From NCBI GenBank assembly GCA_037200385.1, contig JBBCGL010000001.1:4417418-4481417 (forward strand): 64,000 bases of DNA. Direction: 5' to 3'. Both the position numbers and the translations under genes were made by a program. Of this stretch, positions 1 to 8,489 are shown one piece after another. The notes under the pieces are model-generated. The model was not told where the DNA came from, did not search any database, and saw only the letters and a program-made list of their open reading frames with translations. The DNA comes from Rhizomicrobium sp. (GTDB taxonomy: Bacteria > Pseudomonadota > Alphaproteobacteria > Micropepsales > Micropepsaceae). How positions within the stretch are numbered: the first letter of the stretch is position 1; the number at the start of each line of letters is the position of its first letter.

Positions 1-736
1 CGCGGCCCTGCGCCTGCCACGGCGCCGCGATGGTGTCGCGCGTGATCCCGGCTTCCGGCCCCGTCAGCACGCGCTCCTCGCCGAGCAGCCGGTTGAACAG
101 GCTCGACTTGCCGACATTCGGACGCCCGACGATGGCGAGGCGGATGACGCGGTCGGCGGGAAGGTCTTCGAAATCGCCGTCCTCGAACGGCGTCTCGTGC
201 GGCGCCGCGCCGCCTTCCGCCTCGTCTTCGGGATAAACGATCGGCGCGATGTATTCCGCCAGCGCCTCCTCGAGCGCGCCCAGCCCCAGCGAATGCTCGG
301 CGGATACCGCGACGGGCTCGCCGAAGCCCAGCGCATAGGCCTCGCCGAAGCCCGTGTCGCCCGCACGGCTCTCGCATTTGTTGGCCACCAGGATTACCGG
401 CTTGCCGGCCTTGCGCAGCGCCGCCGCGATCACCTCGTCGCCGGTGGTGATGCCGGCGCGCGCGTCGATCACGAACAGGATGGCGCCGGCCTCGGCGATG
501 GCCGCGACGGTCTGCGCCGTCATCCGTCCGGCAAGCGTCTCGGGCGCCTCATCCTCGAAGCCCGCCGTGTCGACCACGTGGAAGGCGAGGTTGCCGAGCT
601 GCGCCTCGGCCTCGCGCCGGTCGCGCGTCACGCCCGGCGTGTCATGGACCAGCGCCAGCTTGCGGCCCACCAGCTTGTTGAACAGCGTGGACTTGCCGAC
701 ATTGGGCCGGCCGACGATGGCGAGAAGGAACGACAT
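1..736 (-). CDS. der: Ribosome-associated GTPase Der (EngA), 3' part beyond window
   Basis: Der is an essential double-GTPase that acts in the cytoplasm in late assembly of the 50S ribosomal subunit. The visible 245 residues carry the first G domain, with P-loop GRPNVGKST at 9-17, DTAG at 56-59 and NKCE near 119-122. An acidic linker follows at about 168-193. The second G domain begins with GRPNVGKSS at about 204-212. The two G domains in tandem are diagnostic. The C-terminal KH-like domain lies left of base 1, so the gene is cut only by the window edge. It follows bamB by 21 bp on the same strand, the conserved yfgM-bamB-der order. Confidence 0.96.
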   Translation of the reverse strand, partial: MSFLLAIVGRPNVGKSTLFNKLVGRKLALVHDTPGVTRDRREAEAQLGNLAFHVVDTAGFEDEAPETLAGRMTAQTVAAIAEAGAILFVIDARAGITTGDEVIAAALRKAGKPVILVANKCESRAGDTGFGEAYALGFGEPVAVSAEHSLGLGALEEALAEYIAPIVYPEDEAEGGAAPHETPFEDGDFEDLPADRVIRLAIVGRPNVGKSSLFNRLLGEERVLTGPEAGITRDTIAAPWQAQGR

Positions 737-757
737 CGCCGACTTGTAGCGCCGTGC

Positions 758-2152
758 CTAGCGCAAAGCCACCAATTGCGCGTCGCTGGTGTAGAGATAG
801 AGCATGCCGTTGGCCACGACCGGCGAGATGAATGTTCCCGACGGAATCTCCATCTTGCCGATCAGCTCGCCCGTATAAGGCGAAATCGCGGCCGCGATGC
901 CCTTCGACGACACCACGACCAGCCGGTCCGAGACCAGCACGGGTCCCGCCCAGACGATGGCGCCGTGCTTGCCCTCGGGGTCCTCCCAGCGCTGCAGCTG
1001 GTGAATCCACTTCACCTTGCCTTCCTTGCGGGTGAGGCAGATGAGCTGCTGCTCGGTGGTGAGCACATAGACGTAGTCGCCGGCCGCCCAGGGCGTCTGG
1101 ATGCCGCCGATGTCGCGCGACCACAGCCGGTCGCCGGTGTTGAGGCTGATCGCCGCCATGATGCCCGAATGGGAGATGGCGAAGACCGTGTCGCGATCGA
1201 CCACCGGCCGCCCCGCGATGTCGTCGAGCTCCGAAAGCGCGGTGGCGACGCCCGAATGGGTCAGCATGTCGTTCCATGCCGGGCGGCCGTTCTGCACCCT
1301 GAGCGCATAGATCTCGCCGGAGGAGTAGGGCGCCATCACATATTCGCCCGCCACCGCGGCGCTGGTGCTTTCCAGGATGCCGGCGGATTCCGAGATGCCC
1401 TGATGGTCCCACAGCCGGCGCCCGTCGGTCTGCGCCAGCGCGAAGAGATGGTTGTCCTGGGTCGAGACGAACACGCGCCCGCCATTGGCGGTCGGCGCGT
1501 TCACGATGGGCACGCCGAGGTCCTGCTTCCACAGGAACTTGCCCGAGCGCGCGTCGAGCGCGACGATCTCGCCGAAGCCGCTGGTCGCGAAGACCTTGCC
1601 GTCGTCATAGGCGACGCCGCCGCCGAAGCCCTTGGTCGGATCGATGGTGTTGTCCGTGCCGAACATGCCGAACAGCCAGGTGTCGTCCTTGCCCTCGGGC
1701 GCGATGGAGCGGTCCCAGAGCGGGCTGCCGCTGCCTGCGTCGAAGGCGAAGACATGCGCCGCGGCGTCGAGCACGAAGACACGTCCCGTTCCCACCACCG
1801 GGGCCGCGGTCAGGCGCGAGGACTGGTCCGAGCCCTTGCCGGCGTCATGCTGCCACAGCACGCGCAGCGGGCCGGGCGCTTCCAGATGGTACATCGCATT
1901 GGAGGCATAGCCGCCGGGCTCGGGCCATTCGCTGTTCTTGTAGGGCGCCGGCAGCTGCACCGGGACGTTGCGCAGCGTCTCGTCGATCCGCAGCGTCTCG
2001 TCGATGGTCATCACCGAGATGCGCTCGCCGCGCAGCTTGGATTTCTTTCCGCCGGTGTCGAACCAGCCCGAGACCATGTCGGTCATGGCGCAGCCGGAGA
2101 GCATCGCGACCGCCAGGACGACGGCGAGGGAGCGGGCGTGTCTGAAGGTCAT
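758..2152 (-). CDS. bamB: Outer membrane assembly lipoprotein BamB
   Basis: BamB is the beta-propeller lipoprotein of the BAM complex, which folds outer membrane proteins; it acts on the periplasmic face of the outer membrane. The 464-residue product has a lipoprotein signal peptide with lipobox LSGC and the modified cysteine at residue 21. It also has repeated PQQ-like blades of the form 'ALDARSGKFLWKQDLG'. It is longer than the roughly 390 residues of E. coli BamB, with the extra length mostly before the propeller. Its start overlaps the stop of the upstream TPR-like gene in an ATGA arrangement, and der follows, so the three genes look translationally coupled. The family is clear; the BamB role rests on family plus gene order. 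Confidence 0.93.
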   Translation of the reverse strand: MTFRHARSLAVVLAVAMLSGCAMTDMVSGWFDTGGKKSKLRGERISVMTIDETLRIDETLRNVPVQLPAPYKNSEWPEPGGYASNAMYHLEAPGPLRVLWQHDAGKGSDQSSRLTAAPVVGTGRVFVLDAAAHVFAFDAGSGSPLWDRSIAPEGKDDTWLFGMFGTDNTIDPTKGFGGGVAYDDGKVFATSGFGEIVALDARSGKFLWKQDLGVPIVNAPTANGGRVFVSTQDNHLFALAQTDGRRLWDHQGISESAGILESTSAAVAGEYVMAPYSSGEIYALRVQNGRPAWNDMLTHSGVATALSELDDIAGRPVVDRDTVFAISHSGIMAAISLNTGDRLWSRDIGGIQTPWAAGDYVYVLTTEQQLICLTRKEGKVKWIHQLQRWEDPEGKHGAIVWAGPVLVSDRLVVVSSKGIAAAISPYTGELIGKMEIPSGTFISPVVANGMLYLYTSDAQLVALR

Positions 2153-2883
2153 TTGGGGGGCGTACCGGGCGGTGTTTCGACGGCAGGCGACGGCAGGCCG
2201 GCTGGCGCGGGCGGCGGCGGCACGGTGCCGAAATTCGCGAAGCCGCCCTGCTTGAGGAATTTCGCCATGGCGTCGGCGCGTCGGCGCATCGCGTCCGTCG
2301 CGTCCTTGTCGTCGGCGATGGCCTGGAACTCGGCCTGTGCCCGCAGGATCTGGCCGGCGTGATAGTCGGCATAGGCGATGATCTCGCCCGCCGAATGGCG
2401 CCAGGCGCTGGTCGGGGTCGTCAGCGGCGCCAGGAGGTTGGCGACGTCGTCGCGCGAGGCGTTTCCCGCCATCGCCCAGCCGGCGCGGATCAGCGCGACC
2501 GCGCCGATCGGACCGCTGTCTTTTGCGGCAATGGATTTGTAGAGCTGGATGGCTTCGGGCCGGCGCCCGGCCCGCAGCAGCGTTCCCGCCTCGGACAGGC
2601 GGGCCATCTCGGCATAGCCGCCGGGCGCGTCCTTGGCCACGGTCGCGAAAGCGGGATTGGCGCGGGTGAAATCGCCGCTGTCCGCCAGCTCCTGGGCGGC
2701 GATCAGCGTCTCCGAGGCCTTCAGGCGCTCATTGTTCTGGTACTTGTCCCACAGCAGATAGCCGGACAGGGCGATGAAGATCAGGGCGACGCCCGCGATC
2801 ACATAGTCGCCGTATTGCTTCCAGAGCTGCTCGAAGCGTTCGCGGCGGACTTCCTCCTCGACTTCCTGGAAGATGTCGCTCAA
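2149..2883 (-). CDS. YfgM-like membrane-anchored TPR protein
   Basis: This is a tetratricopeptide-like protein of the YfgM type, which in other bacteria is an inner membrane ancillary factor of the Sec translocon and periplasmic chaperone network. I chose the TTG start at 2883 because GAGGA lies seven bases upstream and because it gives the usual N-terminus beginning SDIFQEVEEE; an upstream ATG at 2931 would add 16 residues. The 244-residue product has a cytoplasmic charged helix, one membrane segment at about 27-45 and a periplasmic helical-repeat domain. The last residues are proline-rich. It overlaps bamB by four bases. Function is inferred from the family and from the yfgM-bamB-der context. 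Confidence 0.85.
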   Translation of the reverse strand: MSDIFQEVEEEVRRERFEQLWKQYGDYVIAGVALIFIALSGYLLWDKYQNNERLKASETLIAAQELADSGDFTRANPAFATVAKDAPGGYAEMARLSEAGTLLRAGRRPEAIQLYKSIAAKDSGPIGAVALIRAGWAMAGNASRDDVANLLAPLTTPTSAWRHSAGEIIAYADYHAGQILRAQAEFQAIADDKDATDAMRRRADAMAKFLKQGGFANFGTVPPPPAPAGLPSPAVETPPGTPPK

Positions 2884-3090
2884 TGCACTGTCCTCGTTTG
2901 GGTGCCGGTCCGGCGCGCCCAGTGCGCCCAAGATACTGATGCGCCCAAGATATTGACCGCGCGGATGATTTAGCCGTTGGCGGGGACGGGCGCAACTTGC
3001 CTCTTGTTCACCTCCCGGGCCCCGCGGGATGGCCTTTCCCCTGCGGGCATGACAGGTGGCATTGCTCTACCGAAGCCCGCGTCCGCCAGG

Positions 3091-3244
3091 TCCGGACTCA
3101 ATGATAAAATGAGTGTCATGGCCCGCCGGAGAGCGGGCCATCCCGTTGGTGCGCTCGTGCTTTCGACGATTGTGGCGGCGTCACCTGGATGGCCCGCTTT
3201 TGCGGGCCATGACAGTGACACTGCGAATCCCAATTGAGTCCGGA
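3091..3244. repeat. Composite palindromic repeat, family A copy 1
   Basis: A 154-bp element has outer inverted arms TCCGGACTCAAT (3091-3102) and ATTGAGTCCGGA (3233-3244). Inside are two hairpins built on the same arms, ATGGCCCGC and GCGGGCCAT, at 3118-3141 and 3189-3210. The halves remain similar between the outer arms and the hairpins (gTGTCATGGCCCGC on one side, GCGGGCCATGACA on the other). This mirrored layout resembles a BIME or a short non-autonomous inverted-repeat element. It fills most of the 363-base gap between panB and the YfgM-like gene; I see no gene in that gap. A simpler copy of the inner hairpin is at 59710-59741. Confidence 0.85.
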
Positions 3245-3246
3245 CC

Positions 3247-4071
3247 CTAAGCCGTCTTCTTCATGCTGTAGACATTCTCGCGGCCCGGGAAGCTGCGGTC
3301 GCGGACGTCGGCGGCATAGGCCTTGACCGCGGTCTCGATCGCCGGCCCGAGATTGGCGTATTGCCGGACGAATTTCGGCGGATTGGGATTGAGACCCAGC
3401 ATGTCCTCCATGACCAGGATCTGCCCGTCGCACTCGGCGGAGGCGCCGATCCCCACCGTCGGGATCGCGATCTGGTGCGTGATCTTGGCCGCCAGCGGCT
3501 CGGCCATGCCTTCGAGCACGATCGCGAAGGCGCCCGCGCCGGCGATCGCCGCCGCATCGGCCTCGATCGCGGGCCATTCCGCCTCGGTGCGGCCCTGGGT
3601 CTTGAACCCGCCCGTGACGTTGAAGGCCTGCGGCGTGAGCCCGATATGGCCCATCACCGGAATGCCGCGTTCGACGAGATAGCGCACGGTCTCCGCGAGC
3701 CGCACCCCGCCCTCCATCTTCACCGCGGTGCAGCCGGTCTCCTGGATCACCCGCGCCGCGTTGCGGAAGGCGATCTGCGGGCTCTCCTCATAGGAGCCGA
3801 ACGGCATGTCGACGACGACGAGGGCATGCCGGCTGCCGCGCATCACCGCCTTGCCGTGGGTGATCATCATGTCGAGCGTGACCCCCAGCGTGGTCTCCAT
3901 GCCATGCATCACCATGCCGAGGCTGTCGCCGACCAGCATGAGGTCGACATGCTCGTCGAGCAGCCGCGCGGTGTGCGCGTGATAGCAGGTGAGGCAGACG
4001 ACGGGCTCGGCGTTCTTGTGGGCGCGGATCTCCGGAACGGTGACGCGCTTGGCCTGTGTGACGACGGACAT
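3247..4071 (-). CDS. panB: 3-methyl-2-oxobutanoate hydroxymethyltransferase
   Basis: PanB transfers a hydroxymethyl group from 5,10-methylenetetrahydrofolate to 3-methyl-2-oxobutanoate, giving ketopantoate, the first committed step of pantothenate and CoA synthesis. The 274-residue protein is a normal-length TIM barrel. The metal-ligand region is visible: VGDSLG with Asp49, [10 protein letters not shown] with Asp88, KMEGG with Glu120, and the candidate catalytic Glu187 in VLEGMA. The ATG at 4071 has GAGGA about ten bases upstream. No panC lies beside it in this window. The stop codon is almost in contact with the family A repeat, which may serve as its 3' end structure. Confidence 0.96.
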   Translation of the reverse strand: MSVVTQAKRVTVPEIRAHKNAEPVVCLTCYHAHTARLLDEHVDLMLVGDSLGMVMHGMETTLGVTLDMMITHGKAVMRGSRHALVVVDMPFGSYEESPQIAFRNAARVIQETGCTAVKMEGGVRLAETVRYLVERGIPVMGHIGLTPQAFNVTGGFKTQGRTEAEWPAIEADAAAIAGAGAFAIVLEGMAEPLAAKITHQIAIPTVGIGASAECDGQILVMEDMLGLNPNPPKFVRQYANLGPAIETAVKAYAADVRDRSFPGRENVYSMKKTA

Positions 4072-4359
4072 GGACGCGATTCCTCGCTTGGCTCGCAGGA
4101 GATGGGGAACGAGGCCTGTCCGCGACGCTGGGCGCCAAGTGGACGGCGGGGGTCCTTGACCCGTCGCGCGAGACTATAGCGCATCCCGTGCGACGGTACG
4201 ACGGATTTCTGAATGCCAAGGGACGGGCGCGGCCGGCAAAAATCCTTGCGAAACAGCCGCCTTCCGCGAAACCTGCCTGCCCTCCGTATATGTCCTGCGC
4301 CGTTTCGAAGGTGCCGTGGATATGCGAGACATCTGGCGCCAGCAATCGGGTTTTCGCCT

Positions 4360-5637
4360 ATGCCGTCCCATCTTCAATCCGCCGCCCTCTTCGGTGTGCT
4401 CCGGGTGCGCGCCAGGACGGTCGTTCCGCTCGCCAACGCCTGGCGGCGCGTTCTTGCGGCGGCGGCGTCGGGAACCCGGCGGCAGGAGCGGCTGGCCGAC
4501 ATCGCCTGGCGCAAGGGCGACGGGCTGGCGGCCATCGCGCATTGGCGCGCCCTCGAACAGGAACAGCCGCGCAAGGCGGAATGGCCGCTCAAGATCGCCC
4601 AGGCCGTGAAGGAGCGGGGCGATATCGAGGGCGCGGAGCGCATCCTGCTCGACGCCCGCGCGCGCGGGATCGCACATGAGCGCATCGACCTCGACCTGTT
4701 GCGCTATGGCCGCCTGTGGCGGCGGTCGAATTCCGCCGTCGCAGAGGCCGAGGCCATCGTCGCCGATCCCAGATCCTCCGCCACCAAGCTTTTCTTCTCC
4801 GCCTATTACCTGATGTCCCAGAACCGGCTGGAGCCGGCGCGCGACGGCTTCGCCCGGGTGCTGGACGACAAGCACTACCGCGGCCTGGCGCAAGGCCATC
4901 TCGCCGCGATCGCGCGGCTGGCGCAAAACCGGGCGAAGGGACGGCCGGACATCCCCGGCTGGCTGTCCGCGGCGCAAAGCTCCTTCGTCGTGCGCGAGCC
5001 GTCTTCGGACACGCTGGTCGTCGGCTTCGCGCTTCCGGAAGGCACGCTCGGATCGTCGGTGAACGCCGTGCACGCGATGCTGTCGTCGAACGGGGTGAAC
5101 GGGCTCTATCTCTACGACAGTCGCCAACTCTTTCACCTGGCCGGCACCGACCGCTTCGGCCCCGGCTATCAGGCGATGATCGACGGCATCCGCGCCCTCG
5201 CAGCGGAACTGGGGACGCGGCGCCTGATCACGATCGGCGGTTCCGCGACCGGCTATACCGCGATCCGCGCGGCGATGGATCTGGGCGCCGACGGGGCGGT
5301 GGTGTTCTCACCGGCGACGATGATGATATCGACGGCCAACCCGGCCCTCACGCGCGGGGCGCATACGCTGTTCCGGCTGCGCGAGAACGTCCTGCCGATG
5401 ATGGCGCCGCTGCGCCCGCTCATCCAAGCCCGGCCCGGCGGCCTGCGGGTGGACGCCTATTACAGCGCCGCGAACCGGCGTGACGTGATGCACGCCGCCC
5501 ATCTGGCCGGCCTCGAAGGCGTGGATCTGATTCCGGTCGCGGGGCACAAGCGCCACGACTGCCTGACGGAGATGTCGCTGCGCGGCTATGAAGACTTGCT
5601 GGAGCGCTTCTGGTCGCGCAAGCCGGCGGTCAGCTGA
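4360..5637 (+). CDS. TPR-like plus alpha/beta-hydrolase-like protein of unknown function
   Basis: I do not recognise a named family. From the ATG at 4360 the product is 425 residues. Residues about 40-195 are helical and TPR-like (WRALEQEQP, ERILLDARARG, YYLMSQNRLEPARDGF). Residues about 215-420 look like an alpha/beta-hydrolase fold: strand VVGFALPEG, nucleophile elbow GGSATG with Ser295, strand VVFSPAT, then possible acid Asp375 and His396 or His399 near VAGHKRHDCL. There is no signal peptide, so a cytoplasmic place is likely. The frame stays open upstream to 4213, but that 49-residue extension is Arg/Pro-rich and unconvincing, and no strong ribosome site decides the start. Its 3' end overlaps the small convergent ORF at 5630. 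Confidence 0.7.
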   Translation: MPSHLQSAALFGVLRVRARTVVPLANAWRRVLAAAASGTRRQERLADIAWRKGDGLAAIAHWRALEQEQPRKAEWPLKIAQAVKERGDIEGAERILLDARARGIAHERIDLDLLRYGRLWRRSNSAVAEAEAIVADPRSSATKLFFSAYYLMSQNRLEPARDGFARVLDDKHYRGLAQGHLAAIARLAQNRAKGRPDIPGWLSAAQSSFVVREPSSDTLVVGFALPEGTLGSSVNAVHAMLSSNGVNGLYLYDSRQLFHLAGTDRFGPGYQAMIDGIRALAAELGTRRLITIGGSATGYTAIRAAMDLGADGAVVFSPATMMISTANPALTRGAHTLFRLRENVLPMMAPLRPLIQARPGGLRVDAYYSAANRRDVMHAAHLAGLEGVDLIPVAGHKRHDCLTEMSLRGYEDLLERFWSRKPAVS

Positions 5638-5788
5638 AGGTGGCGGTCGCGTCCGCGGTGGAGTTCACGCCGGTTTCGGCTTCGTCGGTGGACAGGGCGC
5701 GAAGCACCGGCTGCTGCCACGGCGCGCGCAGGGCGGCCTTGGCCGGATCGGGCGCGAACGCCGAGGCGCCTTCTGCTTGCTTGCTCAC
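5630..5788 (-). CDS. Small 52-residue peptide, possible RiPP-precursor-like
   Basis: A GTG codon at 5788 is preceded by a strong GGAGAGGGACGGA Shine-Dalgarno tract and opens a 52-codon frame. The peptide has a charged N-terminus (SKQAEG), a mid-peptide APWQQPVLRALS segment, an acidic TDEAETG stretch and a Ser/Thr/Ala tail of about 13 residues. A Trp/Tyr-x-x-Pro motif followed by hydrophobic residues and a G-led Ser/Thr tail resembles leader and core of some ribosomally made peptide precursors. However, no maturation enzyme (asparagine-synthetase-like, PqqD-like or radical SAM) is encoded in this window. It overlaps the convergent upstream gene by eight bases. That it is translated is inferred from the ribosome site; function is unknown. 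Confidence 0.5.
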   Translation of the reverse strand: MSKQAEGASAFAPDPAKAALRAPWQQPVLRALSTDEAETGVNSTADATATFS

Positions 5789-6153
5789 GTTCCGTCCCTC
5801 TCCATAAAAAAGCCGGACGCCGTCCATGGAATCCAATGCCGGCGCAAGGGATCAAACCTTAGCACGCAATCCTAAGGATTTCCCAAACCACCGCAATTCC
5901 TCGGTCGTGATCGGGAGACGCGCCGCGCCGTCTTTCCGCGGCGCCACTGCGGGTTGCGCGTGCGGCGCAGTGCAAGAAATCCGGGTTTCCATGTGCAGCC
6001 GCTCCGCGGGAACGACCCTGGCAAGATGGCGTTGTCAGATAGTAGACATATCGCCGATCCGCGAAGGGCGGAGAAGGATTGCCCGCCGGCTGTCGTCGGG
6101 ACTTGATCGCGCGAGACCGCTGCAGACAGTGGCGCCGAGCGCGGAGGCTGCGC
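5789..6153. other. 365-base gap upstream of PAS gene
   Basis: The gap holds the divergent start regions of the small peptide gene and the PAS gene. It contains an inverted repeat CCTTAG (5857-5862) and CTAAGG (5872-5877) with a nine-base spacer, and an AT-richer stretch around 6035-6052 (TCAGATAGTAGACATAT) that could hold a promoter. I see no convincing coding frame in it. Confidence 0.4.
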
Positions 6154-6696
6154 ATGAACCCGCCGCATCTGGAATGGAATCCCGTCTCCAAGGAGCCGCC
6201 GCTCCTTGCGGAGTTGCGGGGCTATTGGCAGCGCAAGCGCGGTTCGCGACGGCTGCCGTCGCGTCGCGACATCCAGCCGGGCGAGATCCGCAGCCTGCTT
6301 CCCTATGTCATCCTGGTCGAGCCGGTCGAGGGCGGCCGCGATTTCCGCTACCGCCTGGTCGGCTCGCGGCTGCACGACTATTTTCCGGTGCAGCCGACCG
6401 GCCAGTTGATGAGCGCGATGCTCGCGCCGTTCGGAACCGGGACGGTGGACGCCACGCTCGATGCCTATCGCGCGGTGCTGGCGGGCGACGAGCCGCTGCG
6501 CCTGAGCGGCGACGGCGCCTGGTTCGCGCAGAGCCCGAAATTCTTCGAGGCGCTGCTCACGCCGCTGTCCGACGATGGCGCGCAGGCCGATATGATCTTC
6601 GGCGCTTTCCAGTTCGAGTGGAATCACGCCCGCATGCCCGCCGACGATCCGTCGGGCACCGAGCGCGCCTTGGCCGAGGCGCTCGCGGAGCGCTGA
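6154..6696 (+). CDS. PAS domain protein (PAS_5-type)
   Basis: The 180-residue protein fits the short PAS proteins common in alphaproteobacteria. The signature is RRLPSRRDIQPGEIRSLLPY, followed by VILVEPVEGGRDFRYRLVGSRL, then a partly conserved TG motif and a C-terminal strand ending in FGAFQFEW. Such proteins are single sensory or ligand-binding PAS folds with no output domain; what they sense is generally unknown. The ATG at 6154 has GGAGG seven bases upstream, which decides it over an in-frame upstream start at 6079. It ends 13 bases before the terminator of the convergent ribosomal operon. Confidence 0.8.
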   Translation: MNPPHLEWNPVSKEPPLLAELRGYWQRKRGSRRLPSRRDIQPGEIRSLLPYVILVEPVEGGRDFRYRLVGSRLHDYFPVQPTGQLMSAMLAPFGTGTVDATLDAYRAVLAGDEPLRLSGDGAWFAQSPKFFEALLTPLSDDGAQADMIFGAFQFEWNHARMPADDPSGTERALAEALAER

Positions 6697-6700
6697 TGCC

Positions 6701-6736
6701 AAAGAAAAAGGGCGCGCCGCGATCGCGGCACGCCCC
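6701..6736 (-). terminator. Rho-independent terminator of the rpsF-rpsR-rplI operon
   Basis: Read on the minus strand, a GC-rich hairpin with 12-base arms at about 6710-6721 and 6724-6735 (one mismatch) is followed by a run of mostly T over 6701-6709. It lies just downstream of the rplI stop at 6761 and faces the end of the PAS gene. Confidence 0.85.
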
Positions 6737-6760
6737 TGTTCCTCGCCACGCGCGCGGAGC

Positions 6761-7348
6761 CTATTCGGCTTCCACCTCGTCGCCGCCTTCCGTCTTCGGG
6801 CCGGCGCCTTCTTCGAACAGTTCCTCGGCCGCGACCTTGGCCTCTTCCTGTTCGGTGCGCTCGGCGAGAACGTCCTCGCCACGGGCCTGGCGTTCCGCCT
6901 CGTCCTCGCTGCGCGCGACGTTGATCGTCACCTGGACGCGGACTTCCGGATGCAGGCGGACGCCGACCTTGAACAGGCCGATGGTCTTGATCGCCGTGTC
7001 GAGCGGCACCTGGGTGCGCTCGACGCTGACGCCGCCCTCGGAGATCGCCATCGCGATGTCGCGCGGCGAGACCGAGCCGTAGAGTTGGCCGCGGTCGCCG
7101 GCCTGGCGGATCAGCACGAAGGTCTTGCCGTCCAGCTTGCCGCCGACGGCCTCCGCTTCCTTCTTCTGTTCCAGATTGCGGGCTTCGAGCTGCGCCTTCT
7201 GGCTCAGGAAATATTCGCGGTTGGTCTTGTTGGCGCGCAGGGCCTTCTTCTTCGGCAAGAGGAAGTTGCGGGCGAACCCGTCCTTCACCTTCACCTCGTC
7301 GCCCATCTGGCCGAGCTTCTCGACGCGTTCGAGCAGAATGACTTGCAT
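6761..7348 (-). CDS. rplI: 50S ribosomal protein L9
   Basis: L9 binds 23S rRNA near the L1 stalk through its N-terminal domain; the C-terminal domain reaches out from the ribosome. The N-terminus has the classic [24 protein letters not shown] layout of conserved Gly and Lys positions, then KKKALRANK, a long connecting helix and the C-terminal domain with GSVSPRDIA. At 195 residues it is about 45 longer than the usual 148-150. The extra part, from about residue 150, is strongly acidic and rich in Glu and Ala. It follows rpsR by 13 bases and ends before a rho-independent terminator. Confidence 0.97.
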   Translation of the reverse strand: MQVILLERVEKLGQMGDEVKVKDGFARNFLLPKKKALRANKTNREYFLSQKAQLEARNLEQKKEAEAVGGKLDGKTFVLIRQAGDRGQLYGSVSPRDIAMAISEGGVSVERTQVPLDTAIKTIGLFKVGVRLHPEVRVQVTINVARSEDEAERQARGEDVLAERTEQEEAKVAAEELFEEGAGPKTEGGDEVEAE

Positions 7349-7361
7349 GGTCGTATCCCCC

Positions 7362-7673
7362 CTAGTTCAGCACGTAGGGGAGCAGCGCCATGAACCGCGC
7401 GCGCTTGATGGCGTTCGCGAGCAGGCGCTGCTTCTTGTTGGACACCGCGGTGATGCGGGAGGGCACGATCTTGCCGCGCTCGGAGATGAAGCGCTGCAGC
7501 AGCTTCACGTCCTTGTAGTCGATCTTCGGCGCATTGGCGCCGCTGAACGGACAGGTCTTCTTGCGGCGGAAGAAGGGACGGCGCTGGCCACCCTCGCCGC
7601 CACGGCCGCCTTCGCGGCCACCGCCGCCACCCTCGCGGCCGCCGCCGCCGGAACGTTCGCCACCAAAGCTCAT
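7362..7673 (-). CDS. rpsR: 30S ribosomal protein S18 with Gly/Arg-rich N-terminal tail
   Basis: S18 sits in the platform of the small subunit and pairs with S6. The conserved core starts near residue 33 ([11 protein letters not shown]) and continues [25 protein letters not shown] to the end. From the ATG at 7673 the product is 103 residues, against about 75 in E. coli. The added first 32 residues are almost wholly Gly, Arg and Glu, with arginines at 7, 13, 20, 24, 31 and 32 in glycine context, including one RGG. The start overlaps the rpsF stop as ATGA, so the two genes are translationally coupled. The frame stays open further upstream but that would read through rpsF in another frame. Confidence 0.95.
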   Translation of the reverse strand: MSFGGERSGGGGREGGGGGREGGRGGEGGQRRPFFRRKKTCPFSGANAPKIDYKDVKLLQRFISERGKIVPSRITAVSNKKQRLLANAIKRARFMALLPYVLN

Positions 7674-8044
7674 TGTGCGGTCTCCTGCTGGGCGTCCTCG
7701 GGCTTGCGCTCGCCTTCGGGGCGATCGTCGCGGCGGTTCTTGTTCGAGGAGACCTCGAACGCATCCACGCTCACGGTGATGTAGCGCAGCACGTCTTCGT
7801 TGATCTTGAGCTGGCGCTCGAGCTCGACGACGGCCTTGGAGGGCGCGTTGATGTTGAGGAGCACGTAATGCCCCTTGCGGTTCTTCTTGATGCGATAGGC
7901 GAGGCCGCGCAGGCCCCAATATTCCTGCTTCTCGACCTTGCCGCCTTCGCCTTCGACGATGGTCTTGAGGTGGGTCGCCAGCGCGTCGACCTGCTGCGCG
8001 CTGATGTCCTGGCGCGCGATCAGGAGATGCTCGTAGAGAGCCAT
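7670..8044 (-). CDS. rpsF: 30S ribosomal protein S6
   Basis: S6 binds 16S rRNA together with S18 on the subunit platform. The 124-residue protein begins [15 protein letters not shown], carries the [16 protein letters not shown] core and ends in a hydrophilic, charged tail from about residue 100 ([16 protein letters not shown]). The ATG at 8044 is chosen because it gives the family N-terminus; an in-frame extension to 8305 is not supported. It is the first gene of the rpsF-rpsR-rplI operon and overlaps rpsR by four bases. Confidence 0.97.
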   Translation of the reverse strand: MALYEHLLIARQDISAQQVDALATHLKTIVEGEGGKVEKQEYWGLRGLAYRIKKNRKGHYVLLNINAPSKAVVELERQLKINEDVLRYITVSVDAFEVSSNKNRRDDRPEGERKPEDAQQETAQ

Positions 8045-8283
8045 GTCCGTCCTTTCCTCGGCCTGCGGAACGGCTCGGGGCGGACACCCGTCACCATTTT
8101 GGATCGCCCTGGAACGCACCATGCGCAAACCCGCCGAACGGCAGGCCCAGGCGACCGCAGCCACTTGTGAGGCGCGGCTTATAGGCGAAGGGCCGGGGCA
8201 GGGCAAGCCGGCGGCCGGACAAAGAAAAGGCGCGGAGGGCATTGGCCTTCCGCGCCCAATTCTCAACGCTTGCGCCTGGAGGC

Positions 8284-8457
8284 CTACCAGCCCCAGCCGC
8301 GGCAATAGCGGTCATGGTGATGGTGATGCCAGCCCCAGCTCGTGCAGTGGCGATGGCCGTGATGGCCGCCCCCGATATGGATGGACAGGGCCTCGGCCGG
8401 AGCCACGGCGGCGCCGAGCAGGCCCAGCGCGAAGACGGATGCGATCAATGCTTTCAT
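8284..8457 (-). CDS. Small secreted His/Trp/Cys-rich peptide 1
   Basis: A 57-residue frame starts at ATG 8457 with GAGGG just upstream. Residues about 1-23 form a Sec signal peptide ([21 protein letters not shown]). The mature part of about 34 residues is rich in His, Gly and Trp, with [13 protein letters not shown], a second Cys in RYCRGWGW and a C-terminal Trp. It is a clear paralogue of the next peptide upstream, 32 bases away on the same strand and of equal length. The pair of cysteines and the His runs suggest binding of Zn, Cu or Ni in the periplasm or outside; that is inference. Such short His-rich exported peptides occur widely in alphaproteobacteria without known function. Confidence 0.75.
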   Translation of the reverse strand: MKALIASVFALGLLGAAVAPAEALSIHIGGGHHGHRHCTSWGWHHHHHDRYCRGWGW

Positions 8458-8489
8458 GGTTCAATTCCCTCTTTCAGATGATGGTGCTT

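Noticed and set aside
197-2362. A 721-codon plus-strand frame
   Set aside because: It is antisense to der, bamB and the YfgM-like gene; its composition is typical of a shadow frame.
4213-4359. N-terminal extension of the TPR/hydrolase-like protein
   Set aside because: The 49 residues are Arg/Pro-rich and resemble a shadow; ATG 4360 gives a better N-terminus, though no ribosome site settles it.
5630-5788. Lasso peptide gene cluster
   Set aside because: No cyclase, protease or recognition element genes within the window and the conserved Thr is at -1 rather than -2, so only the possible precursor is noted.
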